From a virus, in IMG/VR virus record IMGVR_UViG_3300011126_000077, positions 1-20,686 of that record: a stretch of DNA of 20,686 nt; one strand, given 5' to 3'. Under the pieces are notes generated by a model. The model saw nothing but the letters and a program-made list of their open reading frames with translations, made no database searches and was not told where the DNA came from. A program made the position numbers and the translations under genes. Positions 11,303-18,798 of this stretch are shown here, piece by piece (the first letter of the stretch is position 1; each line of letters begins with the position of its first letter).

Positions 11303-11491
11303 ATGGATAAGATTGCGATTTTAGCGTGCACATTTGCTTTGGCGGTAGTTACCTTCATAGAGGTATCAGAGATTAACCAGCGCCTAGTCAAGCTAGAGCA
11401 ACAACCAAAACTAGAGTTAACATGCTCTATTCCAGATAACAAAAAGCGGTATGTATGCAGATACGTGGAGATAGTGAGATGGGTAAATTGA
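11303..11491 (+). CDS. Small single-pass membrane protein (62 aa)
   Basis: Begins MDKIAILACTFALAVVTFIE, a transmembrane helix (about residues 4-19), then a coiled segment (VSEINQRLVKLEQQPKLEL) and a periplasmic-type tail with two cysteines (TCSIPDNKKRYVCRYVEIVR) that could form a disulphide. GGAG lies 5 nt upstream. The layout is compatible with an i-spanin-like or other accessory envelope protein, but no family is recognised. Confidence 0.7.
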   Translation: MDKIAILACTFALAVVTFIEVSEINQRLVKLEQQPKLELTCSIPDNKKRYVCRYVEIVRWVN

Positions 11492-11931
11492 AGAATTGCC
11501 GTAAATGCGGGGCGATCCCCGAGCTGGTAGACGGCCGAACAAAATGGTTTGCTAGGTGCAAATGCCCAGCAGGTGACAATGTAGTTTATGGTCAATCAGT
11601 TTCGTTTCTAGACCATATTAACATTGACGACGACGATCTAACAGACAGAGTGATGAGTATTGTTTTTGATTCGGTGCCGTGGGATGAACTGAGGCAGTCA
11701 GCTATTGACGCTTGGAACACCCGCGCACCACAAAGCGAGTGGATTAGTGTTGATGATAGATTGCCGGAATACAACAAGCCTTTCCTTGTGATTGATACTT
11801 TTGGCTACATGTTTGTGTGCCAATATAGCTCGATAGGATGGCTCCCATCGATAGACGGGGACCACCCGAACTTTTGCAGCGACACCATCACCCACTGGCA
11901 ACCACTACCAGAGCCACCAAAAGGAGAGTGA
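11479..11931 (+). CDS. Lar-like zinc domain fused to DUF551 (150 aa)
   Basis: ATG at 11479 (GGAG 8 nt upstream) opens GKLKNCRKCGAIPELVDGRT, with RCKC further on and AIDAWNTRAPQ near residue 80: the pattern of Lar-family restriction-alleviation proteins (cysteine pairs then WN-x-R). The second half, EWISVDDRLPEYNKPFLVID to THWQPLPEPPK, is DUF551, common in phages and of unknown role. Lar of the Rac prophage modulates type I restriction; whether this protein does is unknown. The first cysteine pair is CRKC, and the second is close-set. Confidence 0.82.
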   Translation: MGKLKNCRKCGAIPELVDGRTKWFARCKCPAGDNVVYGQSVSFLDHINIDDDDLTDRVMSIVFDSVPWDELRQSAIDAWNTRAPQSEWISVDDRLPEYNKPFLVIDTFGYMFVCQYSSIGWLPSIDGDHPNFCSDTITHWQPLPEPPKGE

Positions 11932-11932
11932 T

Positions 11933-12247
11933 ATGAGCGATGTAAAGATGAGTGATGATAACATTTTATATTTATTAGAAACGCTATCACAGTTCGAGCC
12001 TGAAGATATTGAGTGTGATGATTTTGAGGTAGCGGTTAACGATGACCAGTTTGCACAAATGAGCATTGTTAGAACAGCGGAGCTGGCCAAAGAGCAAATA
12101 GCCAAGCTGCAAGCGGATAATGAATTGTTGCGCGAGGCTTTAATTGATGCTGACAAGTGGTTGAACATTGATAAGGATTACGACCAGTCACCGTTATGCA
12201 ATAAGGTTTACGAAGCACTAGCGGCAACCAAAAAGGATAAGGAATAA
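11933..12247 (+). CDS. Acidic coiled-coil phage protein (104 aa)
   Basis: Begins MSDVKMSDDNILYLLETLSQ; acidic segment EPEDIECDDFEVAVNDDQF, then coiled coil AELAKEQIAKLQADNELLRE followed by ALIDADKWLNI, a helix common in phage accessory proteins. The ribosome binding site GGAGAG overlaps the upstream stop. Possibly a DNA-mimic-like or scaffolding small protein judging from its acidity, but this is not supported by any family match. Confidence 0.7.
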   Translation: MSDVKMSDDNILYLLETLSQFEPEDIECDDFEVAVNDDQFAQMSIVRTAELAKEQIAKLQADNELLREALIDADKWLNIDKDYDQSPLCNKVYEALAATKKDKE

Positions 12248-12250
12248 TCA

Positions 12251-12511
12251 ATGAGTAATTCAAAATCAGATATAGCAAATTCAACAATAGAGCTATTAAC
12301 TTTAATGAAGCTGGCAAAGCTTGATAGGTTCGGTATAAGTCGAGTGCAAAGGATTCATAGGTGCGGCTATAACTTCAGTGCTCAGATGCTTACACGCTGG
12401 GCGGAAGAGGGATTCGTTAAGCAGCAAGAAAAAGGCTGGGTGTTTACTCCTGTAGTCAGCGCCATTAATGATGCAGCGCTTAAAGCTGGGTTGCTGGAAG
12501 AGCAGTGGTAG
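12251..12511 (+). CDS. Putative winged-helix protein, FtsK-gamma-like (86 aa)
   Basis: The core ISRVQRIHRCGYNFSAQMLT followed by RWAEEGFVKQQEKGW resembles the FtsK gamma winged helix (I-S-x2-QR-x3-IGYNRAA-x4-LE-x2-G). A helix-turn-helix with GYN at the turn and a G-V beta wing are visible; the C-terminus is a short helix. Last gene of the copy-4 cassette. A role in DNA binding is likely; similarity to FtsK may be only of fold. Confidence 0.6.
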   Translation: MSNSKSDIANSTIELLTLMKLAKLDRFGISRVQRIHRCGYNFSAQMLTRWAEEGFVKQQEKGWVFTPVVSAINDAALKAGLLEEQW

Positions 12512-12578
12512 GTCATGAATAGGATAGCATTGGGTTTTGGCAAATAAGACTTCACTACGTTTCACCAATCAACTTATC

Positions 12579-12610
12579 GGTGGCAACCGCCATCAATAGA
12601 GGGCTTTTTT
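12579..12610 (+). terminator. Terminator with competing hairpin
   Basis: GCCATC (12589-12594), loop AATA, GAGGGC (12599-12604, one A-G mismatch), then six T (12605-12610). Upstream GGTGGC (12579-12584) can instead pair with the same GCCATC. The two pairings exclude each other, which resembles an attenuator, but no leader peptide or ligand site is recognised. Confidence 0.6.
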
Positions 12611-12626
12611 ATATCCGCAGCAATAA

Positions 12627-12635
12627 TGTTATACT
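12627..12635 (+). promoter_or_regulatory. Extended -10 promoter of the packaging/head operon
   Basis: TGTTATACT is a good extended -10 (TGn-TATACT), about 52 nt before the terminase small-subunit ATG; the -35 region is only T-rich. An 11-bp palindrome GCTCTAAGAGC (12651-12661) lies just downstream of the predicted start and could be an operator or an RNA hairpin. Confidence 0.5.
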
Positions 12636-12686
12636 TACCCCATCATTAACGCTCTAAGAGCAAGCATTTAAACCTAAGGGGTGAGA

Positions 12687-13133
12687 ATGTCTAGACCAAC
12701 GAAATACACCAATAAAATTGATGAAGAGATATGCCTAAGGCTAGCTGAAGGTGAAAGCCTAAATAGGATATGCAAGGACCCGCACCTGCCTCATCGTTCA
12801 AACGTCATGAGATGGCTGCTTTCTGACTCTGATGTCTACAAAAAGTTTCGCGACAACTACGCAAACGCAAGGGAGATTCAGTATCAATTCATGGCTGATG
12901 ACATCCTTGATATTGCCGATAACGGAACCAATGATTACATGGAGTCAACAGACCCTGATAACGCTGGCTACAAGCTTAACGGTGAGAACGTAGGAAGAAG
13001 TAGGTTAAGGGTTGATAGCCGAAAGTGGTTTATGTCTAAGGTGCTGCCAAAGTTTGCAGACAAGCCAGTTGAAGATGCAAGGGACTCTGTTATTCAAAAG
13101 GTTCAAATAGAGGTTGTGAATGGTAAGCCTTAA
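12687..13133 (+). CDS. terS: Terminase small subunit (148 aa)
   Basis: Recognises the packaging site and regulates the large subunit. Begins SRPTKYTNKIDEEICLRLAE, then GESLNRICKDPHLPHRSNVM with RWLLSD: the N-terminal HTH that occurs in many phage small terminases, followed by YANAREIQYQFMADDILDIA and SRLRVDSRKWFMSKVLPKF. ATG at 12687 follows AAGGGGTG; the GTG at 12681 is less likely. Overlaps terL by 14 nt. Confidence 0.9.
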   Translation: MSRPTKYTNKIDEEICLRLAEGESLNRICKDPHLPHRSNVMRWLLSDSDVYKKFRDNYANAREIQYQFMADDILDIADNGTNDYMESTDPDNAGYKLNGENVGRSRLRVDSRKWFMSKVLPKFADKPVEDARDSVIQKVQIEVVNGKP

Positions 13134-14406
13134 AGTTACGCCGCCTCAGTCAGAGTTTCTTAATCTTGATTGCAAGTTTCCTGCCTTCGTCGCTGGATTC
13201 GGAACTGGCAAATCAGAGATTATGTGCACATCTGCATTACTTGACTCTTTAGAAGGTGGCGCAGATTCATTGATTGCAATGTATGAGCCTACCTATGATT
13301 TGGTTAGATTGATTCTTGCACCAAGAATGGAAGAAAAGCTCCAGGATTGGGGTGTGCGGTATCGCTACAACAAGTCAGAAAACATCATCTATACATCTAA
13401 CGGGCAAATGGGCGACTTCGTATTAAGAACGCTAGACAACCCGTCAAGAATCGTTGGTTACGAATCATTTAGGGCGAAGATAGACGAGCTTGATACTCTA
13501 AAAGAAGATAATGCGCGCGAGGCATGGACAAAGATAATTGCGCGTAATAGACAAAGCCCGTCAACTTACATGAAGAATTCTAGCAAGCCAATGAACACCG
13601 TCTCCGTGTTTACAACTCCAGAGGGATTTAGATTCGTTTATGATAAGTGGAAGAAGAACCCAAGGCAAGGCTATGGAATGGTTCAAGCGTCAACAATGTC
13701 TAACCCGTTCTTGCCAGAAGATTACGTCCAGACACTAAGAGACTCTTATCCGCCCCAACTAATCGAGGCTTATCTTAATGGTGACTTCGTCAACCTAACT
13801 AGCGGCGCTGTTTACACGAACTTCGACAGAAAGAGAAATCACAGCTCAAGAGTAATCGATCCAAAAGACCACCTGCATATAGGGATGGACTTTAACGTTG
13901 GCAAGATGAGTGCGATTGTTCATGTTGAGGACCAAAACGATAAAGGCGAACGGATAGGTACTGCTGTTGGTGAATTGATGGGCTTACTTGATACGCCAGC
14001 AATGATTGAAGCGATTAATTCAAAGTATCCAGGACATAGAGTAACGGTGTATCCAGATGCATCAGGAAATAACAGAAAGACAGGCAATGCATCAGAAACC
14101 GATATCAGCCAGCTTAAGAAGCATTTTAGCGTTGTTAACAAGGCTAAGAACCCATTCGTTAAGGATAGAATTAACTCTGTTCAGGCCGCACTACTGAATG
14201 CTAATGGCGATATTCACTATTACGTAAACACGACTTTATGCCCTGAAACAACTGAATCGCTAGAACAGCAGGTTTACAACAAGCAAGGCGAGCCTGACAA
14301 GTCGCATGACAATGACCACCCAAATGACGCGCTAGGCTATTATGTTAATGCTAGAATGCCTATAATTAAGCCAGTTGCACAAATCAAATCACGGAGTCTT
14401 TACTAA
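13120..14406 (+). CDS. terL: Terminase large subunit (428 aa)
   Basis: ATP-driven packaging motor and nuclease. Walker A GFGTGKS (residues 26-32), Walker B with D122-E123 in KIDELD, then coupling motif SVFTTPEGF (about 162-170). The RNase H-like nuclease has GMDFNV (D257), YPDAS (D313) and HPNDAL (D403), the three metal-binding acids. Length is typical. The frame starts inside terS and its TAA overlaps the portal ATG by one base. Confidence 0.97.
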   Translation: MVSLKVTPPQSEFLNLDCKFPAFVAGFGTGKSEIMCTSALLDSLEGGADSLIAMYEPTYDLVRLILAPRMEEKLQDWGVRYRYNKSENIIYTSNGQMGDFVLRTLDNPSRIVGYESFRAKIDELDTLKEDNAREAWTKIIARNRQSPSTYMKNSSKPMNTVSVFTTPEGFRFVYDKWKKNPRQGYGMVQASTMSNPFLPEDYVQTLRDSYPPQLIEAYLNGDFVNLTSGAVYTNFDRKRNHSSRVIDPKDHLHIGMDFNVGKMSAIVHVEDQNDKGERIGTAVGELMGLLDTPAMIEAINSKYPGHRVTVYPDASGNNRKTGNASETDISQLKKHFSVVNKAKNPFVKDRINSVQAALLNANGDIHYYVNTTLCPETTESLEQQVYNKQGEPDKSHDNDHPNDALGYYVNARMPIIKPVAQIKSRSLY

Positions 14407-15860
14407 TGTACAAATACACTAACGCTAATAATCTGGCTTCCGCTGATTACTGCGAGATGTACCCACAAGTGCAAAAAACTATTATTTGCTCGCTTGGTGG
14501 CTATGCTATGAAAATGGGCTGGCGCTCTGATAACTTAATCAAAACTAACGGCTACACATACGAAGGCGATACAGAGCTATTGCCAATGCCAAACGCTATG
14601 GATTGCTCGACTGGTAACGCCAAGAAGTATGATATGTACAAGCAAAGAGCCTGTATTCTTGAGTTCACATCGAGAACTAAAAAAGCTTTCCTTGGCTTTG
14701 CTGGTTTCAAGCCGCATCAAATCGATTTGCCTCAATCGGTTAAATACCTGGAGGATAACGCAGACAACGCAGGGACAACGCTTGCACAGCAAATCAAGCT
14801 AGTCACGTCTGATATGATGGACCAAGGCACGGGATTGTTATTCGTTGACATTCCAAGCGCAACAAGTGTGTCACAAGCTGATATTGACGCAGGAATCAGG
14901 GCTAACATAAAGACTTATGACTTTTTGAATGTCATCAAGTCGGCTTACTCTGTGATTGGTGCGAGAAAGGTTTTGTCTTATGTATTGCTGCGCGAGTCAG
15001 TATCGACTATCGACCCAGAAACCAATGCAGAGGAGTTTAGCTATCAATACAGGAGGCTGACTCTTGAGGAGCAGGACAACGGTAAATACATCTACAAGCA
15101 CGAGCTGCTAGATGATACAGCTAGAACGTTAATCGAGGACCCTGTTTATCCAACTGACTACAGCGGTCGCAATCTTCAGTATATCCCGGCATTTCCGATT
15201 GGTTCGCTGAATAACTCGCTTGAGACGCTAGACCCTCCATTGCTGCTTCCGATCGCAGAGTTAAACATAGGTCAATACAGAAACTCAGCAGACGTTGAGG
15301 AGAACGCTTATCAAGCATCGCAATCGACTGTTAACATATTCACCTCAGGCGTAAGTGACGACTTCACATATTACCAAGGCGCTAACGCTGTAAACACTTT
15401 CGGTGAGAGTGATAGCGTTGAGCTTCTACAGGCTCAAGAGAGCAATCTATCAAACGCCCTACAGATGCAGAAGATAAAAGACGCGGCAAGTATCGGGGCT
15501 AGCCTTATTATTGAAGGCGGGCCCGAACAAAAGGTTGAAGTTGTTAAGATTGAGCAAGGCGCTAACACGGCTTCACTGTATGGATTGATTCACAATATCC
15601 AAATGTCATACGTCCAGGCTATCGACTCTTGTCAGCAACTAATGAGCAATTCGATTCAAGACTATGAACTTGAACTTAATGTCGAATTCTTCCCGTTCAC
15701 AATGACGCCTGAAAAAATAGCCAAGTGGATGGAGATGGTACAGCTCGGTATGGCTCCGATGGACTATTTCATCAAGCAGATGGTAAAGGCTGGCGAGTTC
15801 CCAGAAGATGCGACGGAGGCAGATGTGATAGACCTTATAGGTACTCAAGCGCCAGCATAA
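14406..15860 (+). CDS. Portal protein, DUF4055-type (484 aa)
   Basis: Forms the dodecameric ring through which DNA enters the head. Blocks typical of DUF4055 portals include RACILEFTSRTKKAFLGFAG, DNADNAGTTLAQQIKLVTSD, GTGLLFVDIP, and the later PLLLPIAELNIGQYRNSADV and LIEGGP-like segments, with a C-terminal helix region FFPFTMTPEKIAKWMEMVQL. It directly follows terL and is followed by a terminator, not by the next head gene, because an accessory cassette separates them. Confidence 0.9.
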   Translation: MYKYTNANNLASADYCEMYPQVQKTIICSLGGYAMKMGWRSDNLIKTNGYTYEGDTELLPMPNAMDCSTGNAKKYDMYKQRACILEFTSRTKKAFLGFAGFKPHQIDLPQSVKYLEDNADNAGTTLAQQIKLVTSDMMDQGTGLLFVDIPSATSVSQADIDAGIRANIKTYDFLNVIKSAYSVIGARKVLSYVLLRESVSTIDPETNAEEFSYQYRRLTLEEQDNGKYIYKHELLDDTARTLIEDPVYPTDYSGRNLQYIPAFPIGSLNNSLETLDPPLLLPIAELNIGQYRNSADVEENAYQASQSTVNIFTSGVSDDFTYYQGANAVNTFGESDSVELLQAQESNLSNALQMQKIKDAASIGASLIIEGGPEQKVEVVKIEQGANTASLYGLIHNIQMSYVQAIDSCQQLMSNSIQDYELELNVEFFPFTMTPEKIAKWMEMVQLGMAPMDYFIKQMVKAGEFPEDATEADVIDLIGTQAPA

Positions 15861-15864
15861 AGAA

Positions 15865-15890
15865 AAGCCCCTTAATTGGGGCTTGTTTTT
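15865..15890 (+). terminator. Intrinsic terminator after portal
   Basis: AAGCCCC (15865-15871), loop TTAATT, GGGGCTT (15878-15884), then GTTTTT. It starts 4 nt after the portal stop. Nearly identical in stem and loop to the terminator at 18769-18790. Confidence 0.85.
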
Positions 15891-15963
15891 AGGTTGGTTG
15901 TTTCGCATCTTGATATGCCCTATAAATAATTGATGGGTCGTTAATGCATGGCTGCTCGAAATT

Positions 15964-15996
15964 AAAAAACCCACGGTTAAGTGGGCTTTGTTTTTA
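15964..15996. terminator. Bidirectional terminator at the end of the minus-strand cassette
   Basis: CCCAC (15970-15974), loop GGTTAA, GTGGG (15981-15985). On the minus strand it is followed by six T (15969-15964), and on the plus strand by CTTTGTTTTT. It ends the minus cassette. The 75 bases between it and the portal terminator hold no supported gene. Confidence 0.78.
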
Positions 15997-16170
15997 CTTG
16001 CCAATTGGTATCAGGCTTTTCATATGAACCGTATCACCAGCCATTACCCATTTATCATTTTTAACATCAAGTCTTGCTATTTGACCATTTGATACATGAT
16101 AAAATCTAGCCTTCCCTAACCAGCAACACCTTTTTGAATAGTGAGTAGCTTGTGACTTTTTATCACTCAT
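15994..16170 (-). CDS. Small basic phage protein (58 aa)
   Basis: ATG at 16170 has GGAG 8 nt upstream; a GTG 6 nt earlier would be too close. Reads MSDKKSQATHYSKRCCWLGK, then ARFYHVSNGQIARLDVKNDK and ends MKSLIPIGK. Beta-rich, basic, with CC near residue 16. Not recognised. Last gene of the inserted minus cassette. Confidence 0.7.
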   Translation of the reverse strand: MSDKKSQATHYSKRCCWLGKARFYHVSNGQIARLDVKNDKWVMAGDTVHMKSLIPIGK

Positions 16171-16181
16171 CTTCACATCTC

Positions 16182-16268
16182 CTATAAATTTTCATCGTTA
16201 ACCGCCTGCATTATCTCAACAGCTATTTGCTGCTGAGATTCGCAGTGGGTTGGTGGTAGATCTAGCAT
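16182..16268 (-). CDS. 28-aa peptide within the minus cassette
   Basis: MLDLPPTHCESQQQIAVEIM followed by QAVNDENL. The ATG overlaps the preceding stop (ATGCTAG) and the stop is 11 nt before the next ATG, filling the gap exactly. No independent ribosome binding site, so coupled translation is assumed. The amphipathic helix QQIAVEIMQAV is the only visible element. Confidence 0.42.
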   Translation of the reverse strand: MLDLPPTHCESQQQIAVEIMQAVNDENL

Positions 16269-16975
16269 TTGCGGTAGCCAGCACTGACCAGTTTTACGCA
16301 AGCCTCATAGATTATTGATTTTGCAATGTCATCACTACTATCAATTGCAATTGAAACCATCTCATCAACCGCCTTTTGCTTTGGTGTGCGAGTGTCGATA
16401 GGCTTGCAAATTGGGTAAGCCATATCCTCCTTACTCACAAAACCTCTAACTCCGCTTTTACCCTTGAAAAACATACAGTCATCATCTGTATATTTAGATT
16501 CAACTTCGCGCCAGTCGCTTGCTTTTGGATTTCTCAGGTTACAGTAGAGGAATACACTGCCAGCAGGAGGAAGCTCGCCCGCATCAGCCATCTCTTGCGT
16601 GAATACTGGCTTAACCTTCTCGCCGCTAACGTGCGCGTCAACGTCATAGGGAGATCGCTTTGGTTGATTTAGACTTGGCCGCCATTTTTTAACTATCGCC
16701 CAGTTTATGTTGTTTGCATTCCTTACCTCTTGCATTTCACAGCCTTCACCGTTGAATGTAAACTCAATTAACCCCTTAAACTCAGGGTTAACCCCTGCGT
16801 TTTCTCGCCAAGCGAATGACTCAATTGGCGAGCAATCAAAATAATTATTTTTATTGAAACTACCGTCATAATCAAAATCAATATAATCTTTGCTGCTAGA
16901 TCCATCGCTTTCAATGGTGTTATCACCTTTTACAAACACCAATCCAGCCTTTTTAAAATCACCTACTGTTTTCAT
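16262..16975 (-). CDS. Hypothetical accessory (moron) protein (237 aa)
   Basis: The segment PVFTQEMADAGELPPAGSVF is a recurring phage motif (MAD-x-GELP-x-G) found in variable accessory proteins. The N-terminal part is acidic and beta-rich (DYIDFDYDGSFNKNNYFDCS). The C-terminus has a helix with RTPKQKAVDEMVSIAIDSSD, a KQKAVDEM motif also frequent in small phage proteins. AGGAG upstream of ATG at 16975, about 20 nt from the predicted start of promoter copy 5. Opposite in strand to all the head genes around it, hence inserted. Confidence 0.8.
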   Translation of the reverse strand: MKTVGDFKKAGLVFVKGDNTIESDGSSSKDYIDFDYDGSFNKNNYFDCSPIESFAWRENAGVNPEFKGLIEFTFNGEGCEMQEVRNANNINWAIVKKWRPSLNQPKRSPYDVDAHVSGEKVKPVFTQEMADAGELPPAGSVFLYCNLRNPKASDWREVESKYTDDDCMFFKGKSGVRGFVSKEDMAYPICKPIDTRTPKQKAVDEMVSIAIDSSDDIAKSIIYEACVKLVSAGYRKC

Positions 16976-17001
16976 ATCCGTCTCCTTTTTAAGTTGAATA
17001 C

Positions 17002-17041
17002 ATTGTATGCTAAAATTAATAAATTAGTGGTCTGACCAGTT
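17002..17041 (-). promoter_or_regulatory. Accessory-cassette promoter copy 5
   Basis: Minus strand AACTGGTCAGACCACTA with dyad at 17028-17038, then 17 bp and TACAAT (17002-17007), the best -10 of the family. Leader of about 20 nt to the ATG at 16975. The other end of the element is 6 bp from the ATG of the MuF-like gene, where its ribosome binding site should be. Confidence 0.75.
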
Positions 17042-17047
17042 GCGAAT

Positions 17048-18124
17048 ATGCCTATATCAGAGAAATCAATCACACAGCAAGCGAGCCACCAGCTTTATGT
17101 TATTAGGCTGTCAGCAATGACGGCTAACAAGCCTAAAGAGTGGTTCGACTCTTACGAGAAGCTGGCATTAGAAATCACATCAAAGCTGAAGCCTGGCAGT
17201 GTGAAAACTTACACTGAGGTGTTAAAAGATTTACTTGAAACATCTGGATACTTTAGCGAGTACCAGAAAGAGGTTAACGCCGATATTTCTGAATTTGCCG
17301 CTTATGAGGCTGCTTATCAGGCTGCGCTGCTTGAGGATTTGTTTGTCAATCCTATTCCTGTAGTAGTTCCTAAGAAATCTGATGTAATAGACAGGATTAA
17401 AAACACGCCAATGATATTGGGCCAGCGCGACAAGGACGTTATAACCTGGAAGCAGATGATTGCCTCAATAGATGAGTCTGCGAGAAAAGGAGTTGAATCA
17501 GCAGTTACCAGGGCATACTTTAGTGGTGATATATCAGGACTGCGTAAACTTGTGTCTCAAGCTGTCGAGACGGCACGTAATGGCGTTAGAGCTACAGTTA
17601 AGACCATGTATCAGCAGGCGGCATCGCAAAGCAAGCAAGCGCTATACAGGGCCAATGATGATTTGATTATCGGCTATCAAATTGTGGCAACGCTTGACTC
17701 AAGAACGACGCAAATATGTAGACTTAGAGATCAGAAAAAATACTATTACAAAGACAACTTTAATCCGATGCTGCCTTTTCACTATGGCGAGCGCTCTACT
17801 GATGTGCCGGTGTTAAGCTCTGAGTATGAGATTGATAGAAGCGGCGATACTCGACCAGCAAGGGGCGCTGATGGTGGTCAAACTGTAAGAGACTCAACAT
17901 CTCAAATGGCGTTCATTAAGTCTCAACCTAAGTTTTGGCAAGATGACGCACTAGGAAAGGTGCGAGCTGACCTGTTAAGAAACTCTGGTTTAACTCCTGA
18001 ACAATTCAAGAAAGCGATGTCTGACCAATTCGACCAGCCGCTAACGCTTAAGCAGATGGCTGCTAAGGATAAGGCTATACGTGATTACATGGCTAAAAAG
18101 CCTGAGTATGAGCGTTATCTATAA
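17048..18124 (+). CDS. Head morphogenesis protein, SPP1 gp7 / Mu gpF-like (358 aa)
   Basis: Minor head protein that binds the portal and is thought to help early DNA injection or assembly. The opening EKSITQQASHQLYVIRLSA is usual for this family, and ATLDSRTTQICRLRDQKKYY (about residues 214-233) followed by PMLPFHYGERS (240-250) is the signature MuF core; the usual terminal HxxCRS is here HYGERS, so the cysteine is absent. Start is kept at 17048 because the family N-terminus begins there, although no ribosome binding site is seen: the promoter repeat occupies that place. Confidence 0.88.
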   Translation: MPISEKSITQQASHQLYVIRLSAMTANKPKEWFDSYEKLALEITSKLKPGSVKTYTEVLKDLLETSGYFSEYQKEVNADISEFAAYEAAYQAALLEDLFVNPIPVVVPKKSDVIDRIKNTPMILGQRDKDVITWKQMIASIDESARKGVESAVTRAYFSGDISGLRKLVSQAVETARNGVRATVKTMYQQAASQSKQALYRANDDLIIGYQIVATLDSRTTQICRLRDQKKYYYKDNFNPMLPFHYGERSTDVPVLSSEYEIDRSGDTRPARGADGGQTVRDSTSQMAFIKSQPKFWQDDALGKVRADLLRNSGLTPEQFKKAMSDQFDQPLTLKQMAAKDKAIRDYMAKKPEYERYL

Positions 18125-18179
18125 ATTAATGTTATTATTCAGGTGTCAATTTTGACTTAATATGAGTAGGGTTAACAAT

Positions 18180-18506
18180 ATGAATGACCATAATATCGAG
18201 CAAGAAATCAAAGATAAAGGGTTAACTGCGCCACGAGTAACTCCTGAGCATATCGAATCTGTTATTGTTTCTGAACAGTTTCACGTGTTCGAAGGTTCAA
18301 CATTTACATCGTGCCTGCTAACCCTTAAAAACGGCTTCACCGTTCATGGTGAGTCTGCATGCGCATCTCCTGAAAACTTCGATGCAGAGTTAGGAAGAAA
18401 GATTGCGAGAGATAACGCTAAAAACAAGATATGGATGCTTGAAGGGTATTTGCTTAGAGAGTCGTTGTCGGCACTAAAAAGAAACACAATTGTTTATGAA
18501 AAATAA
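18180..18506 (+). CDS. N4 gp49 / Sf6 gp66-like protein (108 aa)
   Basis: RVTPEHIESVIVSEQFHVFE, GSTFTSCLLTLKNGFTVHGE and NFDAELGRKIARDNAKNKIW followed by MLEGYLL are the hallmark blocks of the gp49-like family, widely present in phages between head genes and of unknown function. ATG at 18180 has TAGGG at 8 nt; the ATG at 18162 has no ribosome binding site. The bases from 18125 to 18179 hold no clear element. Confidence 0.85.
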   Translation: MNDHNIEQEIKDKGLTAPRVTPEHIESVIVSEQFHVFEGSTFTSCLLTLKNGFTVHGESACASPENFDAELGRKIARDNAKNKIWMLEGYLLRESLSALKRNTIVYEK

Positions 18507-18762
18507 ATTATGGCGATGGCTACTGTCAAAATCATTTGTACGGGCGTACCCAGATTTGCAGGTTTTTATTGATGAGGTTAACGCTGAGACATGGCTTTGC
18601 GCTCAGGCTCAAACAGGTGGTTACGCGCTATCTGTTTTAAAGCCTATTGGATGCGTTGAGGCTGTATCTGTGAAGTGCGTACTTCTTGGTAATAAGTCGA
18701 TGCAAGATGGGGCAATTAAAACCGAAGATATAGACTACTACTCGAAATCTTGGTTATGTTGA
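18496..18762 (+). CDS. Hypothetical protein (88 aa)
   Basis: Begins MKNKLWRWLLSKSFVRAYPD, then LQVFIDEVNAETWLCAQAQT and GCVEAVSVKCVLLGN, ending YYSKSWLC. The start overlaps the preceding gene by 11 nt, with no separate ribosome binding site, suggesting coupling. Beta-rich with four cysteines; not recognised. Followed by a terminator. Confidence 0.65.
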   Translation: MKNKLWRWLLSKSFVRAYPDLQVFIDEVNAETWLCAQAQTGGYALSVLKPIGCVEAVSVKCVLLGNKSMQDGAIKTEDIDYYSKSWLC

Positions 18763-18768
18763 TAACTA

Positions 18769-18790
18769 GCCCCTTAACTGGGGCATTTTT
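18769..18790 (+). terminator. Intrinsic terminator
   Basis: GCCCC (18769-18773), loop TTAACT, GGGGC (18780-18784), then ATTTTT. It closes the unit holding the MuF-like and gp49-like genes. Confidence 0.85.
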
Positions 18791-18798
18791 ATGGGTGA

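Noticed and set aside
15639-16004. Minus-strand 121-codon open frame over the portal end and terminators
   Set aside because: Runs through two terminator hairpins and antisense to the portal coding end; no ribosome binding site.
16376-16672. Plus-strand 98-codon frame opposite the accessory gene
   Set aside because: Antisense to a gene with a good ribosome binding site, promoter and phage-type motifs.
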